Source of the DNA: Thermococcus stetteri
GTDB lineage: Archaea; Methanobacteriota_B; Thermococci; Thermococcales; Thermococcaceae
NCBI RefSeq assembly: GCF_017873335.1
Contig: NZ_JAGGKB010000005.1
Span: forward strand, 84,818 to 148,817
Length of the DNA stretch: 64,000 nt
Direction of reading: 5' to 3'
How positions within the stretch are numbered: position 1 is the first letter of the stretch; every line of letters begins with the position of its first letter. The notes below the pieces were generated by a model, which was not told the DNA's origin, made no database searches, and was given only the letters and a program-made list of their open reading frames with translations. Positions 50,834 through 60,530 of the stretch are shown piece by piece. The translations under genes and the position numbers were made by a program.

Positions 50834-52341
50834 ACCACCGCACGACTACGTTCTACGGAAACCTGGATCACGCCTGGGCCGCCTTCGTCTTGGGACATTT
50901 TTTCTTTCCACACGACTACGTTCTACGGAAACGCTGTCAAAGGATGGGAACTGTGAGGGCTGGTTGGCCTTTCCACACGACTACGTTCTACGGAAACATG
51001 TCTTCCTCGATATATACTAGATCATATCCCCTATACTTTCCACACGACTACGTTCTACGGAAACAAGGACAAAATTCTCAGCATTTCGGTTCGTTTGAAC
51101 ACTTTCCACACGACTACGTTCTACGGAAACTGACAAGAGAGCAGATTATCGGTGTTTCAGTGCGGTTGAACATCTTTCCACACGACTACGTTCTACGGAA
51201 ACCAGCATATAATGAGTTAGCAAGGCGACGATAGATTGTACTTTCCACACGACTACGTTCTACGGAAACTCTGTTGTGGGTTTAGTTTTATAGTTTTACA
51301 AGTTTCTTTCCACACGACTACGTTCTACGGAAACCTGTATTAGACGTTACCAATCCGGACTTGGTAGGGTATGCCTTTCCACACGACTACGTTCTACGGA
51401 AACCATCCTCCTTAGAAGCACCTCCAACTCAATGATGTCCCCTTTCCACACGACTACGTTCTACGGAAACGTGGCAATGTTGTTGTACGCGGTCTTCTGG
51501 TAGATGCCTTTCCACACGACTACGTTCTACGGAAACTTAGATGATAACCCTATGATGGTGGGGTAGTCCCAAATCCTTTCCACACGACTACGTTCTACGG
51601 AAACATGTCTTCCTCGATATATACTAGATCATATCCCCTATACTTTCCACACGACTACGTTCTACGGAAACTTATGCCCCAAATGTGGGACATGGATCCG
51701 AGACGACTTTCCACACGACTACGTTCTACGGAAACTCCCTCAAAGATAGCTGAAATATCAATTCCTTGTATAACGTCTTTCCACACGACTACGTTCTACG
51801 GAAACCTGAGTGTCGGCAACTTGTTGCGCTTACAATAGTCTACTTTCCACACGACTACGTTCTACGGAAACTCTAGTTCCCTAAAAAAAGAAACTACTTG
51901 ACCCATATCTCCTTTCCACACGACTACGTTCTACGGAAACATGCCATTCCAGTATTCAGTTACAGCAGAAGGATTGTTCAAGACTTTCCACACGACTACG
52001 TTCTACGGAAACCCTGCCGGAGCAAGTAGAGACAGCGAGGAAGAAACTCTTTCCACACGACTACGTTCTACGGAAACGGAGGTGGTGTGTATGAAGAAGA
52101 TATTCGTCAATTTAGCTTTCCACACGACTACGTTCTACGGAAACCCGCCACCAAAGAAGTAGAGCCAGGAACTATCTACACTTTCCACACGACTACGTTC
52201 TACGGAAACAATTGCGAATGAAGAGATTCCAGAGTTCCCGGAGTCCTTTCCACACGACTACGTTCTACGGAAACGCAAAAATTTTATACTGCGAGGATTG
52301 GCGGCTATATTGCTTTCCACACGACTACGTTCTACGGAAAC
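50834..52341 (-). CRISPR. CRISPR array 1: 23 repeats, 22 spacers
   Basis: The 29-nt repeat on the plus strand starts CTTTCCACACGACTACG and ends TTCTACGGAAAC; its complement is the known Thermococcales repeat (GTTTCCGTAG start). Spacers are 35-43 nt. The leftmost copy (50834-50862) has lost the first bases of the repeat, marking the old, trailer end; the leader is therefore on the right (52342 on) and transcription runs leftward. Spacer 3 (50998-51035) and spacer 12 (51605-51642) are identical. All other repeats are perfect or nearly so. Confidence 0.98.
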
Positions 52342-52802
52342 CCTCGACTTTTTTCCCCGGATGCCTAAATGGAATAACGTAAGAACTCCTATTTAAACCT
52401 TGCCCCGAAAACCCGTGGCACTGCAGCCCATTTATAAACCTGACGCAAAAATAGAGCGCCTACGAAAATGCTTGAAATTACCTACAAAAGCTTTTGGTCG
52501 GTTAAAAATTGCCCTCCAAAAATCGAAACCCTGTCCAATAAATTTGGGCCCGAAAAAACAATTAAAAACGAAATCCGGCTGTAGATATGGCTTTTCAACC
52601 CTCCAAAATCCCGGAATTCAGGGCCGTTTTCACGTCTGGAACCTTTCACGCCTTTCCTGCAAAACGTGTCCATCCGGCGAATCCTTACCACCGGCGTGGT
52701 AAACGGAAAACGAAAACATTTTTGGCCGTTATAAATCCGGCTTTGAACCTGGAAAACAGTTCAAATCAAAAACGAAAGGTGAGCGGGGAAGAAAACATAA
52801 AC
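52342..52802 (-). promoter_or_regulatory. CRISPR leader of array 1
   Basis: 461 nt without a gene between the newest repeat and cas5. Many short A and T runs are present. On the minus strand a TATA-like GTTTAAATAGG (about 52402-52391) lies about 50 nt before the first repeat and probably drives pre-crRNA synthesis. The rest presumably includes Cas1-Cas2 docking sequence. No other feature is visible. Confidence 0.7.
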
Positions 52803-53504
52803 TCAGAACACGAAAACCGGCTCCTTGTCAAAGAGTAGCACGCTCACCGGGCTGGCCAGCTCTACGAAGCCGCCTGCGAAGGCGATGACCCTCTGGTAGA
52901 TTGCCCTCCTGCTCTTCCCGCTGTAGGTGAAATTAACGGGCATCCTGTACTCCCTCGGCGTCAGGTTGTTCCTCCTCATGACGAGGAACCTCGCGCCCCT
53001 GGCGTACTCCTCAGCCGGGATGATGCTCTTCAGCGTGCTCTCCTCGCCTTTCTCAACATCAACGAGCCCCACCCACTCCCTTTTTGCTGGATAGAGAAGG
53101 CTCTCGCTGTCCCCGATGTAGGGGGTAAAGACCGGGTCGAGGAGGGCATCGTAGGCCTTCTCGACCAGCTTTTCGTCGCCGGCGAAGAACATCCTGTAGT
53201 AAGGCCTGTGGTAGAGCACCTTCGTTATTGGGTAGATGGGAGCATTGGCATTCTTGAATATGGCTGCGGTCTCCTCCACCCTGGCACCGGGGTCTTCGAC
53301 TATTACTCCGTACTTAAGCTCTTCGAGTAGCCTTATGAAGCCCTCCTCGGGCAGACCCATGGCTCCCGCGATCATGCCTATCGCCGTGGTCCTCGGTGGA
53401 AAGGGGTAGCTGTCGAGTAGGAGGGAGTTGTAGGGGACCCTGAAGTGCGCCTGCAGGGGCTTTACTTCCACGACGAGGCCAAGCACTTTACCCACCGAGC
53501 TCAA
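52803..53504 (-). CDS. cas5: Cas5 (type I, Cst/Tneap-like), 233 aa
   Basis: A RAMP-fold subunit that caps the 5-prime handle of the crRNA in type I complexes. The N-terminal GLVVEVKPLQAHFRVPYNSL and LLDSYPFPPRTTAIGMIAGA (Cas5 signature around the first strand and Gly-rich helix) are clear. It overlaps cas7 by 17 nt. Order and sequence match the Cst5t member of the Pyrococcus furiosus type I-G (formerly I-B/Tneap) locus. It is the last gene before the leader. Confidence 0.88.
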   Translation of the reverse strand: MSSVGKVLGLVVEVKPLQAHFRVPYNSLLLDSYPFPPRTTAIGMIAGAMGLPEEGFIRLLEELKYGVIVEDPGARVEETAAIFKNANAPIYPITKVLYHRPYYRMFFAGDEKLVEKAYDALLDPVFTPYIGDSESLLYPAKREWVGLVDVEKGEESTLKSIIPAEEYARGARFLVMRRNNLTPREYRMPVNFTYSGKSRRAIYQRVIAFAGGFVELASPVSVLLFDKEPVFVF

Positions 53505-54471
53505 TATTTTGTATCCTCTCCCTCAGCTCCCTCATGCTGAGAACCTCTACCTTATTCATCCCCTCAAAGGCCTTCTTCAGCTCCTCAACGTTGGCGAAGC
53601 GGTTTTCGAAGAGGCCGACGTAGAGCTTCTCTATGTTGTCCTCGAACGTCTCAATCGTTTCCTTGAGGAGGTCAACATCGAGGACGAGCTTTCCGTCAAC
53701 GTAGCCGGGCTTAACGCGGAGGGCATCTCCAATGACGGGTATCTTGCGCTTCAGCAGGGCAACCACCATTACCTCGGGGTAGACCTTCGTGAAGAAGTTG
53801 CTCAGCTTGGCCCCACCGTGGTACTGCATTATCGCCTCAAGCAGGGCCTTCAGGCGTCTCTCCCTTTCCTCCTTCGGGAGGAGGTAGAGTGTAACATCCT
53901 TTCCAGTGGTGTCCCTCTCCTTTTTAGCCTCGAGGCCCTCAAGCTTGGGCACCTCAAGGCCCTCCTTGAAGACTCCGAGCCTGTCCAGCTCTATGAAGAA
54001 GTTGGCCCTCATGACGTTGGTGGTTATCTCGGTCTCGTATATGTTGTGGTTGTCCCCGCTCGGGTCGTATCTAACCCCAAAGTCCCTGTCCTCCTGATAG
54101 GGGAAGAGTGATACCATGCCGTTAGTCCTCACGACGGCGGTTCTCCTCAGCGTGGCGTTCTTCCCATCGACCTTCTTGGCAATCATGTAGCCAAAGAGGT
54201 CATCGTCTATGTACTTGTGAGGCTCCCCGAGTGAGACTATGACCTTCTGGTTGCTCTCGCTCTTGGGGACGACCTGGCTGAGCTCCCAGCCGAACTCCTT
54301 TAAAAGGGCCCTCAGGTGGTACTTGACGCTCTGGCCGCTGATTCTCACGTACTCCCTGCCGTCAACCGGATCACGCACCTTCTTGAGGACCGCTATCACC
54401 CCCTCGGTTCCGTTCGAGTTCAGGTTCGCACCTTCGACCTTGGTCAGGGTGACGACCTCAATTGCCTTCAT
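53488..54471 (-). CDS. cas7: Cas7 backbone protein (Cst2/DevR-like), 327 aa
   Basis: Forms the crRNA-binding filament of the type I complex. The start MKAIEVVTLTKVEGANLNSN with GTEGVIAVLKKVRD is the DevR/Cst2 RRM beginning, and VRISGQSVKYHLRALLKE the conserved helix. ATG 54471 is chosen since GGTGAAAGG precedes it. A charged C-terminal third with Glu/Lys helices is typical. It overlaps cas8 by 14 nt and cas5 by 17 nt. Confidence 0.9.
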   Translation of the reverse strand: MKAIEVVTLTKVEGANLNSNGTEGVIAVLKKVRDPVDGREYVRISGQSVKYHLRALLKEFGWELSQVVPKSESNQKVIVSLGEPHKYIDDDLFGYMIAKKVDGKNATLRRTAVVRTNGMVSLFPYQEDRDFGVRYDPSGDNHNIYETEITTNVMRANFFIELDRLGVFKEGLEVPKLEGLEAKKERDTTGKDVTLYLLPKEERERRLKALLEAIMQYHGGAKLSNFFTKVYPEVMVVALLKRKIPVIGDALRVKPGYVDGKLVLDVDLLKETIETFEDNIEKLYVGLFENRFANVEELKKAFEGMNKVEVLSMRELRERIQNIELGG

Positions 54472-55780
54472 TCCTTTCACCCCCATAGAGAGCGTTCAGC
54501 ATCCCATTCAGCAGGATTGCCTTTACCACCTTCCACTCATCACGGTTCTCGTAGACCGGCCTTAGGTCGAGGCTCGTTTCAAGCTTCGCCTGAAGTTCAA
54601 CCAGCTTGTTCACGAATTCCTCGAAGCCCCTCGCCCTGAAGAGTTCCCACTGGTAGCGCTCAAGGTTTGTGCCCTTCATAGCCTTCCCAAGGGCGTAGCC
54701 GAGCCCGTTAATCCTCTCAAAGGTTTCCTTTTCCACGACATCACCCCCAAAGGCTTCGAAGTAGGAGCGGGCCCAGGTGAGGTAGTAAGCCGGGAGCGGC
54801 AGTTTGTTCTTCACCCGCTCCATGAAAATCCCGTTCAAAAGAACGAAATCGAACTTTCCAGAGAGGAGCTTTGAGATGAACTCCTCCCTCTCAAGGAAGT
54901 TCTTCGCCCTGTCCTTTCCCCTCGGTATCTCAAGCATCTCATAGAATAAAACAACCGCAGAGTCCCTCTTTTCGAGGTGTCGCTGCCCCCAGCTGGTCTC
55001 CCTTCCATTCTCCTGGAGCATGTCTATGAACCCTATGAGCCTCTCAAGGGTCGTTCCCTCGATTGTTCTCTCCCAGTAGAACTGCTTGGAACCGTAAACG
55101 AGGTAAACTTTGACGGTTTTTCCGATCTCCACGGTCTCCTTCAGTAATCTCCTGTTCTTGAGGAACTTGACGAACTCGTGAAGAACTGCAAAAAAGGCCT
55201 CGTTGGGGTGGTATCTGCTCAGGCTCAGGTTAACACTGAGGTAATACCGCCTCTTTCCATTCCTTGTCTCGGCCGTAACCCTGAAGCTTTCCCTCCAGAA
55301 GTCGTCCTTGAAGGTTCTCTTGAAGCGCTTCAGCTCTCTCTCCGGGGCGTCGAAGAAGAAGCGGAGCGTGGAATCTCCAACCGGGACGGTGTAGAGGTAG
55401 GCCATTGCGGAGTAGAGCTTGAATGCGTGTTCCAGGCAGAAGTGAAGCCTCGTGGCATCGCTAACAACGGAGTCTATCTTCCTCTCGAAGGGAAAGATGA
55501 ACGCCTTATTTTGAACCACTTCGGTTTCTCTTCCACAGATAGAGCACGTCCCCCTCTTGCACTTTGTGAGTCCCCCAAGGATATCCTTGGTTTTGCTCGA
55601 AAGCTCGAAACCAAAGCGCCTTAAAACCGCCAGTGCGTCTTCCGCTGAATCGACGGGAGCGCCGTTGGCCATCTCCACAACGGGCCTTAGATAGGCCTCC
55701 TCAATGACCTCCGGAGTTATTTCCCCTATTTCCTCCTCCCTGAGGAAGAGCTCGCCGTTTTTGAGATAGGCATCTATCAT
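54458..55780 (-). CDS. cas8: Cas8-type large subunit (Cst1-like), 440 aa
   Basis: Large subunit of the type I complex, likely responsible for PAM recognition. The sequence has a Cys pattern KCKRGTCSICGRETEVV (about residues 74-90) with HFCLEHAFKLYSAM further on, a zinc site typical of Cst1/Cas8 proteins with a CXXC...CH arrangement. Such subunits diverge fast, and the assignment leans on the neighbours cas7 and cas5. The ATG overlaps the csx1 stop by 4 nt, joining the type I and type III genes in one transcription unit. Confidence 0.82.
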   Translation of the reverse strand: MIDAYLKNGELFLREEEIGEITPEVIEEAYLRPVVEMANGAPVDSAEDALAVLRRFGFELSSKTKDILGGLTKCKRGTCSICGRETEVVQNKAFIFPFERKIDSVVSDATRLHFCLEHAFKLYSAMAYLYTVPVGDSTLRFFFDAPERELKRFKRTFKDDFWRESFRVTAETRNGKRRYYLSVNLSLSRYHPNEAFFAVLHEFVKFLKNRRLLKETVEIGKTVKVYLVYGSKQFYWERTIEGTTLERLIGFIDMLQENGRETSWGQRHLEKRDSAVVLFYEMLEIPRGKDRAKNFLEREEFISKLLSGKFDFVLLNGIFMERVKNKLPLPAYYLTWARSYFEAFGGDVVEKETFERINGLGYALGKAMKGTNLERYQWELFRARGFEEFVNKLVELQAKLETSLDLRPVYENRDEWKVVKAILLNGMLNALYGGERNEGN

Positions 55781-57072
55781 TTCCCCTCCCCCAAGGCCCT
55801 TGATACCATGGCCTCTATCCTTTTCTTTGCACCGGGTGAGTACCTCAGGAAGGTGTGTAACCGCGCCTCCCTAACGGCATCCCCAACGTCCCATTCTTCC
55901 ATTCTGACCTCCGTCGAGTTTGCCTCAAGGCCGGCGTGAGCAAAGAAGTTTCGAGGGGTTATGCTGGCGTTGGCCTCGTCAAACCTGTAGAATTCCCTCA
56001 GGAGCGTCCACCCCGGGAACTGGCCGGAGGAGGCATATTTCGCCGCTTTCTCCTCCACTTTGTGCAGTTCCACGTTGACCCTTTCCCTTATGGAGCCCCT
56101 GAAGAGGGAGTTCGAGAGTTTGTAGAGGGCATCAACGCTCGGCGGAAGTTCCGGCCTGAGACCTTCGAGAACCTTCACTTGGAAGAGGAGCTTCACCAGC
56201 GTGCCGAAGCCGGTTCCAAGGGCCAGCTTTCTCTCCACGCGCTTTTCAGAAACCTCCACGTTTTCCTCCCAGGTTCTCAGGAGCTCTTCAACGGCCTCTT
56301 CTATGGTTCCCTCATCAGGGAAGTTCTCAGCGAAGAGGAGGGGCAAACCAAAGACCACCGAGCCGATCCAGGCGTCTATTTTTCTCTTTTTATCCTTTAT
56401 CATACCAAATGTCTTCAGCTTTCTCTTGAGCTCTCCAAGTACCTTCTTTTCGATGGAGTAAGGAACGAGGTAGTTGCTGGGATCGGGCAGAGGTTCCGAG
56501 AGGGGAAGGGGCTCCACGTAAACGTCCTCAATGACGTTTATGGAAAGTTCCTTGCTGAGCTTGGGGACGTAGGGGTCGGAGTTGTAAGCTAAGAAGCGGG
56601 TCCTGTTCAGGAGCGCCCTTATGCCGAGGAGCTCGCGGAGGGCCCTGTGAATGAGGAACGTTACGTAGTTGAGGCCGTGGGTGATGTCGAAGTGAACCTC
56701 AAGCTCTCCCCTTGTAGGGAGTATCTGGGAGAGGCGGTAGAGGACGTAGTGGTAGGTGTCGAGGGCGCTGCCGGAGAACGTGCCGTTGGGGAAGCTTCCG
56801 ATTCCCGGCACTATTAAAACGTCCACTTCCCTCCCGGCTCCGATCTCCTCGAAGAATTCCTCAACTTTGCCGCGTATGCTCTCCCTGAGGGCTTCGAGAG
56901 AGGTAAAATCAACTCCTAGGGTCTCGGGGAGTACTATGACGCTCCAGTCCGGCTCGATGACCCTCTGGAGTATTGGCAGGGTTGACTTGTTCGCGAGCCT
57001 CACATTCCCAAACCGATATTTGGTCTCCGTCCACCGCTCGAAGGCGCCCCAGGAGGCTATGAGGAGCTTCAT
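55777..57072 (-). CDS. csx1: Csx1-family CARF-HEPN ribonuclease, 431 aa
   Basis: Auxiliary RNase of type III systems, switched on by cyclic oligoadenylate made by Cas10. N-terminal CARF domain (KLLIASWGAFERWTETKYRF; LIVPGIGSFPNGTFSG; VHFDITHGLNYVTFLIHRAL) and a C-terminal HEPN domain with the catalytic RNFFAHAGLE (R-x4-H, about residues 378-383). The start is ATG 57072 (MKLLIASWG); the frame to 57195 is a shadow of csm5. It replaces the usual csm6 in this csm operon. It overlaps csm5 and cas8 by 4 nt each. Confidence 0.9.
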   Translation of the reverse strand: MKLLIASWGAFERWTETKYRFGNVRLANKSTLPILQRVIEPDWSVIVLPETLGVDFTSLEALRESIRGKVEEFFEEIGAGREVDVLIVPGIGSFPNGTFSGSALDTYHYVLYRLSQILPTRGELEVHFDITHGLNYVTFLIHRALRELLGIRALLNRTRFLAYNSDPYVPKLSKELSINVIEDVYVEPLPLSEPLPDPSNYLVPYSIEKKVLGELKRKLKTFGMIKDKKRKIDAWIGSVVFGLPLLFAENFPDEGTIEEAVEELLRTWEENVEVSEKRVERKLALGTGFGTLVKLLFQVKVLEGLRPELPPSVDALYKLSNSLFRGSIRERVNVELHKVEEKAAKYASSGQFPGWTLLREFYRFDEANASITPRNFFAHAGLEANSTEVRMEEWDVGDAVREARLHTFLRYSPGAKKRIEAMVSRALGEGK

Positions 57073-58307
57073 TCTATCTTCACCCACCCCATGGGCATTC
57101 CATCGGCAACCCTGCGCGTCTTGGGGAAATCCCTGGAAACGCCCCTGCCTCCGGGCTTTCTGCCCAGTCCGAGCTTCCTCCGTGTGCTTTCCCATTTCTT
57201 CTCCTTTCTGAGGAGTATACCCAGGGTCGTTGCTATCCAGCCGCTTCCCCAGCCGAGGCGGAGCTTTCTGCCCTCGGGAAGGGTTTTATAGAAGGAGCTG
57301 ACGCTGGTCCTATGGGGCCCATGCTTGTGAATTTCATCCAGTTCCGCCTTGATTACCTCACCGTAGAACTCGTCCACGGCCTTCCAGATGAAGTCCTCAA
57401 AGACCTCTGATGGCTCGCCGTAGTTTTTGAGGCACTCCCAGAGGAGGCCGTTAAAGTGGTTTCCGTTTAATCTCAGGGTCTCCCCGTCCACGGCCAGCTC
57501 GAACTCCACCGTAGTTTTTGGTTTTAGGGCCTCGACCCAGGTGGGAATCTTAACGTCCGCCCCTACTATGTTAACGTGGTAGACCGCGAGGTGCTTTTTC
57601 CCGATGGGTTCAGAGTCCCTAACCACAAGGGCGCGCATGGGGTCCCTTTTCGGTTCGTACCTTACGCCTCTATCCTTATCGGGCTCCATGCCAAAGACTA
57701 TCGCCTCAAGGAGGTCGTCGGCTCTCTTTTTGTCGAACCTTTTCTCCTCTTCGAGCCGTGAGTTGATGTAGTTGAGGTAGTATTCAACCAGATGCGTGTT
57801 CCATCCAACGGAGTTTTTCAGTTTTTCAATGTTTTTCCGTTGTTCGTTTTTCCGTTGCTCATTGTTGGCACTTCTCGCAACGTTGCTGAGCACGTCCATG
57901 ACAGTTGCAGTATCGCCGCACTCCTTCAAAACCCTGTAGAACACCGCGGTTCTTATTGCTCCCTTGATGGACGAGCCCGGGATGTAGGGCTTTCCATTGG
58001 ATTTTATGAAGTTCTTTATCCTCATGCTCTCCCTGCCAGCTTCTCCGATGAGGGGGAGCGTGTATAGGGTGTAGTCCTTCACGTTGAGGTTGAGGGAATC
58101 TATGTAGCCCTTGAAGACGTAGCTGTGGCCGGGAGGGTTCTTCAAGAGGGTTAGAATTTCTTCAAGCGGTATCCCGAGGTTGAGGAGATCCTTCGTGAGC
58201 TTTCCGGTGTCGAGGACGAATATCATGCCATCACCTGGATAGATGTCAACGCTTGTGATCTCGCTTCCGTCCCCTATGTGGAGGGGAGAGAGAACTGTAA
58301 GCCTCAT
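57069..58307 (-). CDS. csm5: Csm5 RAMP protein, 412 aa
   Basis: Caps the 3-prime side of the type III-A complex. Csm5/Cas7-group features: LTVLSPLHIGDGSEITSVDI at the start, KPYIPGSSIKGAIRTAVFYR (the RAMP Gly-Ser loop and helix, about residues 108-127) and a Gly-rich end LRLGWGSGWIATTLG. A short repeat NEQRKNEQRKN lies at about residue 150. The gene overlaps csm4 and csx1 by 4 nt on each side. Confidence 0.9.
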   Translation of the reverse strand: MRLTVLSPLHIGDGSEITSVDIYPGDGMIFVLDTGKLTKDLLNLGIPLEEILTLLKNPPGHSYVFKGYIDSLNLNVKDYTLYTLPLIGEAGRESMRIKNFIKSNGKPYIPGSSIKGAIRTAVFYRVLKECGDTATVMDVLSNVARSANNEQRKNEQRKNIEKLKNSVGWNTHLVEYYLNYINSRLEEEKRFDKKRADDLLEAIVFGMEPDKDRGVRYEPKRDPMRALVVRDSEPIGKKHLAVYHVNIVGADVKIPTWVEALKPKTTVEFELAVDGETLRLNGNHFNGLLWECLKNYGEPSEVFEDFIWKAVDEFYGEVIKAELDEIHKHGPHRTSVSSFYKTLPEGRKLRLGWGSGWIATTLGILLRKEKKWESTRRKLGLGRKPGGRGVSRDFPKTRRVADGMPMGWVKIE

Positions 58308-59158
58308 GGCAATCCCTCCGGGAGCTTGGCTGGAAGGGGAAAACTCAGACCGTAGACGTAGATTCCTTTTCCTCCAACGGTGAGAGTTTCTATCTTCCCG
58401 GGGTCGTTGCCGATTATTGAGCCCTCCTCAATGAAGCTAAGCTTTGGCTTCCTGCCCCAGGGGCTCCAGCCACCCTTGCGGAAAAGCCTCCAGAGTAGGG
58501 GAGCTTCCGAGGGGAGCGTGTTGGAAAGCGTAACGAAGGCCTCCCCCCCGGGGACACTTATCTCCACGTCCTCAACTTCGATGTCGAACAGGCCGTATCC
58601 CCACGTTCCTTTTCCCCCTATGCCCGTATCAGCCAGGTAGCGAAGCGCCGGGAGGATGTAGCCCTTGAGCGTTTCCCCGTCGCCCTGATAGAGGAAGTAG
58701 ATTCCCGTGTTCGGTTTGAAGCGGATCTCCTCCCAGAAGTAGAGGGCGGAGCTGCTTGTTACCCTGTCGAGGGCCACCTTGGGGAGCTCAACCCTCTTGA
58801 AGGGGAGCTCGCCGTACGTAAACTGCTCGAGCCTCAGGGCCTTCTCGAACTCTCCCAAGGGAATGTACTTCGCCCCCTTGAGCCTCTTGAAGTTAGGAAT
58901 CCCTTTGATCTTCTCTTCGGGAAGTGTGGAAAGCCAGTATTCAGCGCTCAAAGGCTTCGGGAGGAAGAGCTTTTCTCCTTCGTAGGGAAAGGCCGAGCTT
59001 ATCCTTGCTCCCCTCTGGAACCGCTCTGCAAACTCGTCGATTGCCTCTTTTCCATAGAGTACCCCGACGGCCGTGGCCATTGCCCCAAATAGCGTGTCAG
59101 CGTGGGGAATCTCCGTTAGGGGCCCCTTGAGCTTCAGCTTTATGGCCTTGAATTTCAT
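58304..59158 (-). CDS. csm4: Csm4 RAMP protein, 284 aa
   Basis: Cas5-like subunit that holds the crRNA 5-prime tag and contacts Cas10. Start KFKAIKLKLKGPLTEIPHAD with TLFGAMATAVGVLYG, typical of Csm4; the Gly-rich LADTGIGGKGTWGYGLFDIE loop lies near residue 195, and a Gly-rich YVYGLSFPLPAKL end is present. One-base overlap with csm3. Placement directly after csm3 fits the canonical csm1-csm5 order. Confidence 0.9.
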   Translation of the reverse strand: MKFKAIKLKLKGPLTEIPHADTLFGAMATAVGVLYGKEAIDEFAERFQRGARISSAFPYEGEKLFLPKPLSAEYWLSTLPEEKIKGIPNFKRLKGAKYIPLGEFEKALRLEQFTYGELPFKRVELPKVALDRVTSSSALYFWEEIRFKPNTGIYFLYQGDGETLKGYILPALRYLADTGIGGKGTWGYGLFDIEVEDVEISVPGGEAFVTLSNTLPSEAPLLWRLFRKGGWSPWGRKPKLSFIEEGSIIGNDPGKIETLTVGGKGIYVYGLSFPLPAKLPEGLP

Positions 59159-60036
59159 TACTCCGCCCCCAGCGCACTTTTCACCCCCGAGAAGAGGTCG
59201 TCGAATTCGGAGAGTATCTCACGGACGCTCTTATCCTTAACGTCTATCCTGATGATATCTTCCTCTTTTCCTGTCCTGTAATAGTCGGCCTTTCTGAACT
59301 CAATGTTCTCGAAGAAGAACTTCACCTTTCCATAGCCCCTTGAACCAGAGCCTCCGAGGTAGCTGTCCTCGAGAAGGGCCATCGCCGTGAGGAGGTTTTT
59401 GACGTCGTCTTTCCAGTGATTTATATCCTCCACGGTGTAGATTATCTCGAAGTTGAACTCGGTTCCGGCAACAACGCGCTCGTTCGTCCTCGGGTTCGCC
59501 TGGGATGTAACTCTGTCTATCCCAACCTCGATTTTTGCTTCCGTTATCTCCTGTCCCTCCTCCCATTTGCGCTTCCATTCCTCGGTGAGGAACGCGTCTC
59601 TGACTATCAGCCGCGAGGGGAAGTTGCTACCGTCGCCGCTGGCTCCGAATAACCTGCATACCGGACAGTTGTAGGCCTTCTGGTAGTCCGGACATACGTG
59701 AATCCAGCCATTGTTTATCCTCTTGTTGAAGAACTTGCCGCAGTTCTCTCTCCCTTCTTCCCTGCAGCTTCCGGGAGAGTAGCCTTCAAGGCCCTTATAC
59801 TTTTCCTTCCACTCGTCAAGCTTTGAATTGGTGAGAATTTCGAGCAGGGACCTCAAGCGACCCTTGAGCGAGGAGCCGGGTATGTAGGGAAGGCCGGTAA
59901 CGGGATCCTTGATAACGGGGTTGTCGATTCCACCTATCTCCCCCACTTCCCTCTGGGCACCTATGTGAAGTCCGGTGACGGCTTTTATTTTTCCGGTGAT
60001 AACGAGCTTTCCGTTGAACTTTCTGTCCATAACCAT
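59158..60036 (-). CDS. csm3: Csm3 backbone RNase, 292 aa
   Basis: Repeated backbone subunit that cuts target RNA at 6-nt intervals. GKLVITGKIKAVTGLHIG, NPVIKDPVTGLPYIPGSSLK with the catalytic Asp region, and GRLRSLLEIL are Csm3 hallmarks. A Cys-rich insert (CREEGRENCGKFFNK; YNCPVCRLFGASGD) probably binds zinc. The ending LLEDSYLGGSGSRGYGKVKF is the Gly-rich loop. ATG 60036 overlaps the csm2 stop. Confidence 0.93.
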   Translation of the reverse strand: MVMDRKFNGKLVITGKIKAVTGLHIGAQREVGEIGGIDNPVIKDPVTGLPYIPGSSLKGRLRSLLEILTNSKLDEWKEKYKGLEGYSPGSCREEGRENCGKFFNKRINNGWIHVCPDYQKAYNCPVCRLFGASGDGSNFPSRLIVRDAFLTEEWKRKWEEGQEITEAKIEVGIDRVTSQANPRTNERVVAGTEFNFEIIYTVEDINHWKDDVKNLLTAMALLEDSYLGGSGSRGYGKVKFFFENIEFRKADYYRTGKEEDIIRIDVKDKSVREILSEFDDLFSGVKSALGAE

Positions 60037-60530
60037 CAGTCACCACCCCCGTAGAACTTGTGGTAGGCAACAACGGCCTGGAGGAAGTCGTAAAATACCT
60101 CAAACTTCTCGGGCTTCGGGTCATTCATTATAACCTCAAGCATCTGGTCGAGGATTTCGTAGAAGTTTTTCAGGGCTTCCCTCTGGTTTCTGTTCGTCGT
60201 TTTTCCAACCGCGTACGCAAGCAGGTACCTCATCCTCACAACGTCATCGACGAAGTCCCTCTCTTTTCCCCTCCGGATGTCGAGGTGTATGCGGCGCGCT
60301 ATCTCAAGGACTCTCCTTATCTGATTCGTCTTGAGGTTATGGGAGAGGTACTTTCCGAGCTCCATTGCGTTCTGAAGCCTTTCCTGGGCGCTCCATCCAA
60401 AGAAGTTCCTGGCGGAGCTCTTTATCTCTTCGATCTTATTATTTCTAGGGGACTGGCCCCTCTGGCCTTGATAACCCCTGTTCCGGGGGTACCCTCCACC
60501 TTGGAAGGACTTATACCCCACACCAGTCAC
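60036..60530 (-). CDS. csm2: Csm2 small subunit, 164 aa
   Basis: Small helical subunit of the csm complex. The N-terminal 30 residues are Gly/Arg-rich (FQGGGYPRNRGYQGQRGQSP) and disordered-looking, followed by helices typical of Csm2 (AMELGKYLSHNLKTNQIRRV; RMRYLLAYAVGKT; LKNFYEILDQMLEVI). The start is GTG 60530, overlapping the cas10 stop as GTGA. The Arg/Gly tail is longer than in many homologues and may add RNA binding. Confidence 0.88.
   Translation of the reverse strand: MTGVGYKSFQGGGYPRNRGYQGQRGQSPRNNKIEEIKSSARNFFGWSAQERLQNAMELGKYLSHNLKTNQIRRVLEIARRIHLDIRRGKERDFVDDVVRMRYLLAYAVGKTTNRNQREALKNFYEILDQMLEVIMNDPKPEKFEVFYDFLQAVVAYHKFYGGGD

Noticed and set aside
50890..52162. Short ORFs reading through CRISPR repeats (repeated FPHDYVLRK or STRLRSTE)
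   Set aside because: They are translations of the 29-nt repeat and spacers, not genes.
52342..52802. Small ORFs in the CRISPR leader (for example 52400-52702 plus strand)
   Set aside because: They lack ribosome binding sites and family resemblance; the AT-rich runs and TATA box fit a leader.
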